DNA of 35,529 bases, taken from Candidatus Woesearchaeota archaeon. GTDB lineage: Archaea > Nanobdellota > Nanobdellia > Woesearchaeales > GW2011-AR4. The stretch covers positions 1 through 35,529 of the forward strand of contig JACPMW010000005.1 in assembly GCA_016185805.1 (NCBI GenBank), in the 5' to 3' direction. The notes below the pieces were generated by a model. The model worked only from the letters and a program-made list of their open reading frames with translations, had not been told where the DNA came from and made no database searches. How positions within the stretch are numbered: the first letter of the stretch is position 1; every line of letters starts with the position of its first letter. The translations under genes and the position numbers were made by a program. Shown here piece by piece: positions 17,691 to 26,375 of this stretch.

Positions 17691-18496
17691 GAATAGCAAC
17701 TTTGGGCCCGGAAGGCACTTTCAGCCATGAAGCATCCTTAAAATACGGAAAAAGCTCGCCAATCTCATTTGCAAACACCATCAGGGATGTGTTCGGGCTT
17801 GTTGCTGACGGCAAAGCGGACATCGGAATTGTTCCTGTTGAGAATTCAATTGCAGGCACAATAGGTCAAACCCTTGATTTGCTGTTGGATTATAAGCTTA
17901 TGATTAAGGCAGAGGAGATTATGCCGATAAGCCATAATCTGGTGGGGTTTGGCAGGGCTAGCGAGATAAAAGTTCTTTACCTCCACCCGCAAACTTACGA
18001 GCAATGTGAGATTTTCATCAAAAAGAACTTTCCTAAGGCAGAGATATTGCAAACCTCCAGCAATGGGAGGTCTGCAGAGATTGTCGCAAATGCGAAAGAC
18101 AAATCAAAGGCATCCATAATCCCAAAGATTGCAGCCAGCATTTACAAGCTGAAGATATTGAAGAGAGATGTCCAAGACAGCAGGTTCAATGTCACAAGAT
18201 TCTTTGCCATTGGCAGGAATGATGGGAAAAAAACAGGCTATGACAGGACCAGCATTGCAATTTATCCCCAGGCTGACAGGCCAGGCCTGCTGCATGAAAT
18301 GCTTGGGGAGTTTGCAAAAAGAAGGATAAATTTGACAAAGATTGAGTCCAGGCCTTCAAAGGGCAAGCTTGGCGATTACGTTTTTTTTATTGATTTCCAG
18401 GGGCATAGGGCAGAAAAGAACTCTGCAGATGCTCTTAAAAATCTTGAAAAGAATTTTTTTGTCAAAATATTGGGGAGCTATCCGAGGAAATACTGA
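17687..18496 (+). CDS. pheA: Prephenate dehydratase with ACT domain
   Basis: IATLGPEGTFSHEA, GIVPVENSIAGTI, NVTRFFAIG, ACT GLLHEML...KIESRP. Confidence 0.94.
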   Translation: MRIATLGPEGTFSHEASLKYGKSSPISFANTIRDVFGLVADGKADIGIVPVENSIAGTIGQTLDLLLDYKLMIKAEEIMPISHNLVGFGRASEIKVLYLHPQTYEQCEIFIKKNFPKAEILQTSSNGRSAEIVANAKDKSKASIIPKIAASIYKLKILKRDVQDSRFNVTRFFAIGRNDGKKTGYDRTSIAIYPQADRPGLLHEMLGEFAKRRINLTKIESRPSKGKLGDYVFFIDFQGHRAEKNSADALKNLEKNFFVKILGSYPRKY

Positions 18497-18498
18497 AT

Positions 18499-20016
18499 AT
18501 GGAGATTAAAAAGCTGGCAGAAAGCCTTAACCCTGTTGAAAGAAAGGTTTTGAAAGTTCTTGATAATTTTGATTACTTTCATGACATCATGAAAGCCACA
18601 AATCTCAAGGATGTCGAGGTTTCAAGAGCATTGCAATGGCTGCAGAACAAGAATGTTGTCGAGCTGAAAGAGCAGCAGAAAGAAATGGTGTTATTGGATG
18701 AGAATGGCCTGAAATATCTGAAATCTGGTCTGCCTGAAAGAAAATTCCTTGATGCCATTGAGAGAAAAACATCAGTTTCCGAGATAGCAAAAAAGGCTGG
18801 ATTGAGCAATGAGGAAATTGCAATTTCCCTTGGCGCTTTGAAATCAAAAGCTGCAATTGAAATGGAAAAGGGCAAGGAGCTTCTGGTTTCAATAACTGGC
18901 AATGGAAAGCATTTGCTGAAGCATGGATTTCCTGAAGAGCAGTTCCTAAGGGAAATCTTTCCGAAGGAATTAAGCTCTTTGAATGAAGAGGAAAAGTCTG
19001 TCCTTGAAAATCTAAGAAAAAGAAAAAAAATCATCAGGGTTGAGCTGTCCAAAATAATAAATGTTGAGCTGACAGAAACAGGAAAGAAGCTGCTGAAGGA
19101 AAAAATTGAAGATGATTTGATTGAGAAATTAAGCCCTTCACTGGTAAAGGCAAGTGCGTGGAAGGGCAAGAAATTCAGGCGCTTTGATGTAAAAATCAAT
19201 GTGCCCTCAATTTTCGGAGGCAGAAAGCAGCACTACAGAAGATTTCTTGATGAGGTCAGGCAGAAATTTGTTGCGCTTGGCTTCAAGGAGATGACAGGCC
19301 CGATTGTCGAGACTGATTTTTGGGATATGGATTCCTTATTCATGCCGCAGTTCCACTCTGCAAGGGAAATTCATCAGGCTTATTATGTAAAGGAGCCGAA
19401 ATACGGAAAATTGGATGAAGCTCTTGTCAAGAGAGTGAAGGAAGCTCATGAAAATGGATATGAAACAGGCTCAAAAGGCTGGCGCTATGAGTTTGATGTG
19501 AAAAGAACGCATAGGCACATGCTAAGGACCCAGGGAACTGCATCTTCTGCTAGGATGCTTGCATCAAAAGAGCTGCAAATTCCGGGAAAGTATTTTGCGA
19601 TTTCAAGATGTTTTAGGTATGATATTATTGATGCAACCCACTTGTCGGATTTTTTCCAGACAGAGGGCATTGTTGTCGAGGAAAATCTGAATTTCAGCCA
19701 TTTGAAGGGTTTGCTTAAGATGTTTGCAGAGGAATTTGCAGAGACTGATCAGATAAAGATAACACCGGGCTATTTTCCATTCACAGAGCCAAGCGCAGAG
19801 CTGCATGCAAAGCATCCGGATTTGGGATGGATTGAGCTGGGAGGCTCGGGAATTTTTCGCCCGGAAGTTGTAAAACCCCTTCTTGGAAGGGAAATGCCTG
19901 TGCTTGCATGGGGCATCGGTATAGACAGGATTGCGATGTTCAAGCTCGGAATCAGGGACATTAGGCAGTTATTCAGCCATGACTTGGAATTTTTGAGAAG
20001 TGCAAAAATAGTTTAA
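18499..20016 (+). CDS. pheS: Phenylalanyl-tRNA synthetase alpha subunit
   Basis: FWDMDSLFMPQFHSAREIHQAYY, RTQGTASSARML, class II motif 3 GIDRIAMFKLGIRDIRQLFSHDLEFLR. Confidence 0.96.
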   Translation: MEIKKLAESLNPVERKVLKVLDNFDYFHDIMKATNLKDVEVSRALQWLQNKNVVELKEQQKEMVLLDENGLKYLKSGLPERKFLDAIERKTSVSEIAKKAGLSNEEIAISLGALKSKAAIEMEKGKELLVSITGNGKHLLKHGFPEEQFLREIFPKELSSLNEEEKSVLENLRKRKKIIRVELSKIINVELTETGKKLLKEKIEDDLIEKLSPSLVKASAWKGKKFRRFDVKINVPSIFGGRKQHYRRFLDEVRQKFVALGFKEMTGPIVETDFWDMDSLFMPQFHSAREIHQAYYVKEPKYGKLDEALVKRVKEAHENGYETGSKGWRYEFDVKRTHRHMLRTQGTASSARMLASKELQIPGKYFAISRCFRYDIIDATHLSDFFQTEGIVVEENLNFSHLKGLLKMFAEEFAETDQIKITPGYFPFTEPSAELHAKHPDLGWIELGGSGIFRPEVVKPLLGREMPVLAWGIGIDRIAMFKLGIRDIRQLFSHDLEFLRSAKIV

Positions 20017-20017
20017 A

Positions 20018-21673
20018 ATGCCGACTATAACTTTTTCACTGAAGGATTTGCAACATCTTGTAGGCAAAAAAATATCCGTTGAGGAGCTGCAGGAACTGGC
20101 CCACTACGGCAAGGGCGACTTTGAAGGCTATGACAAAGAAACAGATGAAGCCAAGATTGACTTCGGGGACACAAACCTTCCATATCTCTGGAGTGTTGAG
20201 GGTGTTGCACGCTTGATTAAGGGAATTCTTGGATTGCAGAAAGGCATTCCTGAAATAAAAGTCAGCAAAGGAGGTTACCAAGTTGTTGTTGACAAGTCTG
20301 TAATCAAATACAGGCCATATATTGCATGCTTCGCTGCAAAAGGCAAAAAGATGGATGATTATTTGATAAAGCAGATGGTGCAGCTGCAGGAGAAATTCTG
20401 CGAGAGCTATGGCAGGAGAAGGCAGAAAGTTTCAATTGGGCTGTATTCCTACAAAAGATTGAAATTTCCGGTGCATTACAAGGCTATTGAGCCATTGTCG
20501 ATAGAGTTCGTGCCTTTGGAATTCAAGGCAAAGATGAACTTAAAGGAGATTTTGGCAGAGCATCCAAAAGGAAGGGATTATGCATGGGTGCTTGAGGGAT
20601 TTGACAAATATCCTGTATTGATGGACGACAAGAATGAAGTGATGAGCTTCGTTCCAATAATCAATTCCAATTTTACAGGAAAGCTCGAGATTGGGGATGA
20701 AGACTTATTTTTTGAAGCTACTGGAATTGACGAGGAAGCTGTCAACCTAGCTGCAAGCATATTTGCTTATGCCCTGCATGACAGAGGCTTCCAGATTTAC
20801 TCTGTTGAGGCAAAATATCCTGACAAAAAAGTTATGATGCCAAATCTGAAGAATGAGTCTATACAGATAAAGAGCGAGCAGATAAAGCATTTGTTTGGAT
20901 TGGAATTAAAAGAAAATGAAATAAAGCAATTACTTGAGAAATCCCAATATGACTTTGCCAATTGGAAAGTGAAAATTCCTGTTTACAGGAATGACATCCT
21001 GCACCCTTATGATATAATAGAAGATATTGGCATAGCCTATGGCTTTGACAAAATAAAAGAATTGCCATTGACAACATTTACGCATGGCTCGACTTTCAAA
21101 TTGAATGAGTTCATTGACAAGGTAAGGGAAATCATTGTGGGGCTTGGCTATCAAGAGATTTTGAGTGCAATATTGGCCAACAAGGAACTGCTTTACAGGA
21201 AGATGAACATCAAAGATTTTGGCACTATTGAGATAGACGACTACATGTCCGAGACTTATTCTGTTGTAAGAAGCTGGATTTTGCCGAATTTGATGGAAGT
21301 TTTTTCAAAAAACAAGCATGTTGAATTTCCCCAGAAGATTTTCGAGCAGGGGCTTGTGAATTCAAGAAAAGGTGATGAAATTTTCGAAAGCCATAGGATA
21401 GCAATTGCTTCTTCCCATGAAAATGCAAACTACACAGAAATGAGGCAGATTTTGGATTATATAATGAAATGCTTTGGCTTGAGCTGTGATATAGAAGAAG
21501 CAGAGCATGATTCTTTCATTGAAGGCCGAGTTGGAAGGGCTATAGTGAAAGGCAAGAAGGTGGCTTATTTGGGAGAAATTTCGCCTGTTGTAATTACAAA
21601 TTGGGGCCTTGAAATGCCAGTTGTCGCTTTGGAGCTGAATTTGAGCGAATTGTGGGAAGTGATGGAAAGGTAA
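20018..21673 (+). CDS. pheT: Phenylalanyl-tRNA synthetase beta subunit (archaeal type)
   Basis: 551 aa; PTITFSLKDLQHLVG..., PVYRNDILHPYDIIEDIGIAYGFDKI, YLGEISPVVITNWGLEMPVVALELNL. Confidence 0.96.
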   Translation: MPTITFSLKDLQHLVGKKISVEELQELAHYGKGDFEGYDKETDEAKIDFGDTNLPYLWSVEGVARLIKGILGLQKGIPEIKVSKGGYQVVVDKSVIKYRPYIACFAAKGKKMDDYLIKQMVQLQEKFCESYGRRRQKVSIGLYSYKRLKFPVHYKAIEPLSIEFVPLEFKAKMNLKEILAEHPKGRDYAWVLEGFDKYPVLMDDKNEVMSFVPIINSNFTGKLEIGDEDLFFEATGIDEEAVNLAASIFAYALHDRGFQIYSVEAKYPDKKVMMPNLKNESIQIKSEQIKHLFGLELKENEIKQLLEKSQYDFANWKVKIPVYRNDILHPYDIIEDIGIAYGFDKIKELPLTTFTHGSTFKLNEFIDKVREIIVGLGYQEILSAILANKELLYRKMNIKDFGTIEIDDYMSETYSVVRSWILPNLMEVFSKNKHVEFPQKIFEQGLVNSRKGDEIFESHRIAIASSHENANYTEMRQILDYIMKCFGLSCDIEEAEHDSFIEGRVGRAIVKGKKVAYLGEISPVVITNWGLEMPVVALELNLSELWEVMER

Positions 21674-21684
21674 ATTGAGCAAAA

Positions 21685-21900
21685 ATGTCTAATTATCTTG
21701 TTGGTGTTATTTTCTTAACAATTGGGCTAGTGATTATTTTAATTAATGATAAGTTAATAGACTGGAACAGAAAATACTATGGCAAATTTTTATCAATTAA
21801 AGTTAAGAAAAGGAAATTTTTCTATTATTTTCATAAAATTGTGTATTATTTAGGAGGATTATTTGCAATCGTATTCGGAATAAAAAATTTAATAAATTAA
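21685..21900 (+). CDS. Small two-helix membrane protein, unknown
   Basis: 71 aa with two hydrophobic segments (YLVGVIFLTIGLVIILI; KIVYYLGGLFAIVFGI). Confidence 0.5.
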   Translation: MSNYLVGVIFLTIGLVIILINDKLIDWNRKYYGKFLSIKVKKRKFFYYFHKIVYYLGGLFAIVFGIKNLIN

Positions 21901-21911
21901 AAAAATAAAAT

Positions 21912-22403
21912 TCACTCCTTTTTCTTCGGAGCAGCTTTCTTCGGCTTTGATTCTTTGGCTGGTTTCTCAGTTTCCTCTTCTGCTGTTGTTTCTGTTTTCT
22001 CCTCAGCCAGTCCTGCCTTCTCTTCAAGTGAAGTTTCCTCAGCTTTTTCTTCCTTTTTCTTTGGCTTAAAGAAGTCCCTCAGCTTTCTTTTCTCTTCCTT
22101 CTGCACCCTCAATTGCTCTGGTGTTTTTCTTTTTGCTCTTGGTCTTTCTGTTTTTGGTTTCGGCTTTGAAACTCTTGCCTTCAACCCAAATTCATCAAGT
22201 GCTTTGGCAACTTCCTCATGGGAAGCATTCTTTTCTATCTTTAGGACTTGGTTTAATGGCTCCAAATGAAGGATATTCACTTTTCTCCTTCTTGTCTCTC
22301 CATCCAAAAGCACAAATTTGTCATCGAGAATGTCTATTAGGATTCCTTTCTTGCCGGCATCTCTTCCTGCAATCTTAACACATACTCTTCCAATCTCAAT
22401 CAT
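21912..22403 (-). CDS. rpl14e: Ribosomal protein L14e with long charged C-terminal extension
   Basis: IEIGRVCVKIAGRDAGKKGILIDILDDKFVLLDGETRRRKVNILHLEPL. SD GGAGG at 22409-22413. Confidence 0.9.
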   Translation of the reverse strand: MIEIGRVCVKIAGRDAGKKGILIDILDDKFVLLDGETRRRKVNILHLEPLNQVLKIEKNASHEEVAKALDEFGLKARVSKPKPKTERPRAKRKTPEQLRVQKEEKRKLRDFFKPKKKEEKAEETSLEEKAGLAEEKTETTAEEETEKPAKESKPKKAAPKKKE

Positions 22404-22414
22404 TTTTTCCTCCG

Positions 22415-22455
22415 ATCACTCAATTTAAAGTGGTGTCACCATCCACTCAAGTGAT
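22415..22455 (-). promoter_or_regulatory. Hairpin in L14e 5' UTR abutting SD
   Basis: ATCACT (22415-22420)/AGTGAT (22450-22455) with inner GTGG/CCAC pairing. Confidence 0.4.
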
Positions 22456-22515
22456 TTCTTTGTTGTTTATGTTATTAATTTTGAATTGTTTGATTTAAAA
22501 TATTAGTTTAAATTT

Positions 22516-22782
22516 TTATTGCCTTGCCTTGTCTATTATTTTTTGCCTCATGCATCTGCTGCATAAGATTCCTCCAAACGGCCTCTCTGGTCTTTTTTTT
22601 GTCTTGGCCATGCTTCTCATCCTGAAGGGCAATTCTCTTGGGATTCCTTTTAGCACAGCGCCGCAGTTGCCGCACCTTGCAGCTGGTGGCTTTCTTTTTT
22701 TATAGTGAAGGCTAACCCTGTTGCCTGGTACTTTTCTGAAAATCCTCCTTAAGCTTCTGCTCCTTAATCTTGGCGCTGGCAT
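22516..22782 (-). CDS. rpl34e: Ribosomal protein L34e
   Basis: MPAPRLRSRSLRRIFRKVPGNRVSLHYKKRKPPAARCGNCGAVLKGIPRE... Start set at ATG 22782, not 22920. Confidence 0.93.
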   Translation of the reverse strand: MPAPRLRSRSLRRIFRKVPGNRVSLHYKKRKPPAARCGNCGAVLKGIPRELPFRMRSMAKTKKRPERPFGGILCSRCMRQKIIDKARQ

Positions 22783-22812
22783 GCCTTTTAGGAAGGCCAA
22801 GCTATTTAAAAA

Positions 22813-22842
22813 GGTTATGAAATCTTTAAAGATTTCATAGCC
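22813..22842. repeat. Near-perfect 30-bp palindrome between divergent L34e and pilin promoters
   Basis: GGTTATGAAATCTTT|AAAGATTTCATAGCC; the inner 22 bp is a perfect palindrome. Confidence 0.75.
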
Positions 22843-22868
22843 CAGGAAAAACTTTGTTTTTCCGCTGG
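22842..22868. repeat. Second hairpin adjacent to the palindrome
   Basis: CCAG-GAAAAAC-TTT-GTTTTTC-cg-CTGG. Confidence 0.65.
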
Positions 22869-22914
22869 TTAGCATAATCTTTAAATAGGAATACTTTGAA
22901 ATGGAGTTAAGTAT

Positions 22915-23403
22915 ATGCAAATATTTTTTCGCTTAAAAAGAGGAGTGTCTCCGTTGATAGCCACTATTCTTTTGATAGCTTTTGCTGTTGCACTCGGCTC
23001 GGTTGTCATGAATTGGGGCTTGAGCCTCAGCCTTGGAAAATCAGAAGACGGGTGCAGGAATGTTGAGATTAAAATAAGAAGCCCGGATTCATCTGATGTT
23101 TGTTTCGGCGGCTTCGGGCAAAATGGGTATATAAACTTCATAGTCGACAACACCGGCAATGCTGATATAAGCGGCTTGGCAATATGGATTGTGGGCGACA
23201 AGGGCACGAGGCTTTTTGACCTTGACAATATCCTGATAAAAAAAGGCTCTTTGTACGACAAAAAGGACAAGGAAGTGGGCTATGACTTCACACAATTTGG
23301 CAACATAAAGCAAGTGCAATTCATTCCAAAGGTAAAGGCTGAAACGCAAGAGATATGCCCAAAGAATTCCATAAAAGCTGAAAAAATCGGAGTATGTCAA
23401 TAA
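22915..23403 (+). CDS. Archaeal type IV pilin-like / archaellin-like protein
   Basis: KRGVSPLIATILLIAFAVALGSVVMNWG: class III signal peptide and hydrophobic stalk helix. Cys-rich globular part. TTTAAATA TATA near 22881. Confidence 0.82.
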   Translation: MQIFFRLKRGVSPLIATILLIAFAVALGSVVMNWGLSLSLGKSEDGCRNVEIKIRSPDSSDVCFGGFGQNGYINFIVDNTGNADISGLAIWIVGDKGTRLFDLDNILIKKGSLYDKKDKEVGYDFTQFGNIKQVQFIPKVKAETQEICPKNSIKAEKIGVCQ

Positions 23404-24146
23404 ACTTTCATGATTTTCCTTAATATCATTGTGAATGCCAAAGAGAAGATGATGTAAGTTCCAAGCCAGCCAAACCAGTCTTTATACCCAACCGGCAAAA
23501 CCACCCTTTTTTTATGATTTGTCTGTATAGATTTTATTGAGCCGTTTGTTTTTTTGATTGGGTTGGGGTATTTATTTTCATTTGTTATCAATACGCTGTG
23601 CTGCTGCTTCTCATTGCCATAGATAATCTCCAAGAGATGCTCTCCCTCTTCCCCTTTCAATGCCCATGCTGCCTGGGAATTTTCTATTTTCTTTGTTTTA
23701 CCGTCCACTATGATGATTTCGTCAGGCACCTCCAGCTCAACGTTCCCCTGTGCGTTTTTATCAAAATTTGCTGTGACTGAAAATTCCTGCTGCGGCTTTA
23801 TGCCTTCATATGCAAATGTCGAGCTCATCCATCCGAATATCAGGATTATTGGGATGAATGTAATCAGCGTGGGCTTCAGCGAATGGGTCATGTACTTCAT
23901 GTTGACTTCCATTGCCTTTTTCTGCAGCGCCATTGCCCTTGCAGGCTCATTTTTTGCTTCCTTGATTTGCTTCTGGTAGCTTTTGATTTCGTCCTTGAGG
24001 TTTTTCATCAGGGATTGGTTGGTTGTGTATTTTGTTATCAGCATTATTATTAAGGATACTATCAATGAAAGTATTACTATTGCCCACAATGCAGGCAGCT
24101 TGAGCAGAGGCGCAAACACCACATTCAAAAAATCGTAGTATGCCAT
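23397..24146 (-). CDS. DUF106 / EMC3-TMCO1 family (YidC-like) membrane protein with inserted extracytoplasmic domain
   Basis: N-terminal TM, coiled-coil LKDEIKSYQKQIKEAKNEPARAMALQKKAMEVNMKYM, TM pair; ~110-residue hydrophilic insertion. Confidence 0.8.
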   Translation of the reverse strand: MAYYDFLNVVFAPLLKLPALWAIVILSLIVSLIIMLITKYTTNQSLMKNLKDEIKSYQKQIKEAKNEPARAMALQKKAMEVNMKYMTHSLKPTLITFIPIILIFGWMSSTFAYEGIKPQQEFSVTANFDKNAQGNVELEVPDEIIIVDGKTKKIENSQAAWALKGEEGEHLLEIIYGNEKQQHSVLITNENKYPNPIKKTNGSIKSIQTNHKKRVVLPVGYKDWFGWLGTYIIFSLAFTMILRKIMKVY

Positions 24147-24147
24147 T

Positions 24148-25434
24148 TTAACCTCCCATAAATTTTCTCAACATTGGATTCATGTCCATCATGTGCTGCC
24201 TTGCTATGTCTTCATACAGCCTGTAAACTATCATGACTGTAAGCAGCAGTCCTGTGCCGCTTGTTAATGCTCCTGTCAAATCTGCGAATGCAGCCAAAAA
24301 TCCCACTGTGATCCCTCCCATTATAGTCAATGGCCATATATACCTGCTCAGCAATCTTTCAAGCACCCTCTCATCTTTCCTGAAGCCGGGAATCTGCAAT
24401 CCGCTTGAAATCATCTGCTTCGCTTGGCTTTTTGCATCCATGCCGGCAGTCTGCACCCAAAAAATGCTGAATATTATGCTGCCCAACATAAAAAATAAGA
24501 TATAAAACAAGGCCTGCAGGTATGGTGCGATTCCTATGAATAGTGTGTGCTGCTGTATGACACTTCTTATTATGTGAGGTCCCTGGAGCCAGTATACAAA
24601 TCCTGAAATTGGCTGGTTACTTGAAGAGCTGAATGCTCCTAGCAGAGGGTAGCCGATATTCTGCAATAACCTTCCCCACAGCTGGAAGTTGGCAATCAGG
24701 GCTGCTACAAGTATAACTGGAATATTTGATGTATAAATAAAAGACAGTGGCCATCTTATGCCGTGTCCCCTTACAATGCCGAAAGAAAGCGGAATCTCAA
24801 CCTTCATAGATTGCGCATATACTGCAATCACAAAAACAAGAAGTGTTGATAAAACAGCAGATATCATGATGAGCGCTGTTGTCACATCCCCATTGACAAG
24901 GCTTTGGAAAAATGCCGGGACTGCACCAGATGAATACGTGATGCCAGCCAGCCCTGAAGGCCCGGGCAGCCAGTTGAATGCCCGCAAAAAAAGGCTTTTG
25001 CTGACCCCTGCTGCGATAAATAAGCTTATCCCTGAGCCAAAGCCCCACTTGCTGACCACTTCATCTAAAAATAGGATTAATAGCCCTCCCAAGAACAGCT
25101 GGAAAATCATGATAAGTTGCAGCTGGAAATAAAATGTTGAACCCCTAAACTGCTCCTGTGGTGCCAATCCGCCCATAAAAACAAAAATTGAGCTTTCGAA
25201 AAGTATGAAGAATAATGATAAAAATTTTTGAGTGCCTTGAAAAGCCCTTTTGCCTTCAGGAGTTGTCAAGTCAAATTTCCATATTCCTGAACCGTTAAGC
25301 AGTTGAAGTATGATGGATGCCGTAACTATGGGGCCTATGCCCAGCGAAATAATAGACCCAAATTCTGCCCCTAATATCACAGAGTATATTTCAAATGTCT
25401 GCAAGGCATTTTTCCCCATGCCAAACAGCGGCAA
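24148..25434 (-). CDS. secY: SecY translocase subunit, apparently lacking N-terminus/TM1
   Basis: LGAEFGSIISLGIGPIVTASIILQLLNGSG, LDEVVSKWGFGSGISLFIAAGVSKS, AQSMKVEIPLSFG. TTG start at 25434 or ATG at 25419. Confidence 0.92.
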   Translation of the reverse strand: MPLFGMGKNALQTFEIYSVILGAEFGSIISLGIGPIVTASIILQLLNGSGIWKFDLTTPEGKRAFQGTQKFLSLFFILFESSIFVFMGGLAPQEQFRGSTFYFQLQLIMIFQLFLGGLLILFLDEVVSKWGFGSGISLFIAAGVSKSLFLRAFNWLPGPSGLAGITYSSGAVPAFFQSLVNGDVTTALIMISAVLSTLLVFVIAVYAQSMKVEIPLSFGIVRGHGIRWPLSFIYTSNIPVILVAALIANFQLWGRLLQNIGYPLLGAFSSSSNQPISGFVYWLQGPHIIRSVIQQHTLFIGIAPYLQALFYILFFMLGSIIFSIFWVQTAGMDAKSQAKQMISSGLQIPGFRKDERVLERLLSRYIWPLTIMGGITVGFLAAFADLTGALTSGTGLLLTVMIVYRLYEDIARQHMMDMNPMLRKFMGG

Positions 25435-25490
25435 CGGACATTTTATAGGATGGTATTCAGTTTGTTTTTAAATTTATTGAATGGGATAAA

Positions 25491-25943
25491 TCATTTTGCT
25501 ATCATGCCAAGGACTTCGCCGCCGGCCTCTTTCACTTTTTCAACAGCAATTTTTGATGCATAAGGCGTTGTTATCCTGAGCTTGACAGAAACCCTTCCAT
25601 CGCCAAGCAGCTTGTTGAATCCCAATTTTCCCAGTTCGAGCGAGTAAGAATCTTGTTCTTTTTTTGCCAAGCCGCTGGAAACAAATTTTTCCATGTGCTG
25701 CTCTATGTAGCTTATGTTGACTGCGTTTATCTTTATTTTTGGGGTTTTGCTTACAAAGCCGTGTTTTCCAAAATAATTCTTATCTTTCCATATGCTGGGT
25801 TTTTTCGCATCAGATCTTTTGCCGGAACTTGCCATGCCAGCTCCTCCCTGATGCCCTTTTCCCCTGTGCTTTTTCTTTGCGCCCCATCCATGAGTTTTGC
25901 TGCCTCTCTGCCTCTCGTTTTTCTTGCGCTTGTTAACAGTCAT
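25491..25943 (-). CDS. rpl15: Ribosomal protein L15
   Basis: KKNERQRGSKTHGWGAKKKHRGKGHQGGAGMASSGKRSDAKKPS. Confidence 0.93.
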   Translation of the reverse strand: MTVNKRKKNERQRGSKTHGWGAKKKHRGKGHQGGAGMASSGKRSDAKKPSIWKDKNYFGKHGFVSKTPKIKINAVNISYIEQHMEKFVSSGLAKKEQDSYSLELGKLGFNKLLGDGRVSVKLRITTPYASKIAVEKVKEAGGEVLGMIAK

Positions 25944-26374
25944 TATAGCATCCTCCTTATCAGGTCGTTGATTGCCCCTCCCCTGTAGCCAAGTGCCCCT
26001 CCATCTTTAAACGTGTGCTTCAGGCCCTTTCTTCCAAATCCTTTTCTGGGTGCATTGAGCCTGAAATATTTTTTTATTTTTTTGCCGTCTGCAGTTATGA
26101 AATCGTTGTATCTTATTTTTCCTGCTGCATCAGTCTCTCTGTCTTTGAATTCCTCTCCCCTCTTGCCCACAAGGGCATTGAAGGTTTCTTCATTGATCTC
26201 GCCCCAAGTGACGTAGTCCTTTACTTTTTTAAGCATTCCAACGCAAGAGGGGTTGCCTGAAATTACCGTGCAATAATTTTTCCGGTAAAGTTTCAGCATG
26301 GACAGGGTGCTCTCTACTCTTTGGTTCATTCCCACAATTCCCCTCACTCTGATTGCCGCGAGTTTTGTTTCCAT
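25943..26374 (-). CDS. rpl30: Ribosomal protein L30
   Basis: LAAIRVRGIVGMNQRVESTLSMLKLYRKNYCTVI...FRLNAPRKGFGRKGLKHTFKDGGALGYRG. Confidence 0.94.
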   Translation of the reverse strand: METKLAAIRVRGIVGMNQRVESTLSMLKLYRKNYCTVISGNPSCVGMLKKVKDYVTWGEINEETFNALVGKRGEEFKDRETDAAGKIRYNDFITADGKKIKKYFRLNAPRKGFGRKGLKHTFKDGGALGYRGGAINDLIRRML

Positions 26375-26375
26375 T

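Noticed and set aside
22783-22920. Upstream extension of the L34e ORF (46 aa to 22920)
   Set aside because: Conserved L34e begins MPAPRLRSRS at 22782, and the extension covers a promoter and palindromes, so it is treated as non-coding.
25395-25441. ATG at 25441 (MSVAAVWHGEKCLADI*) as an alternative SecY start
   Set aside because: It is in a different frame from SecY and stops after 16 codons; it does not restore TM1.
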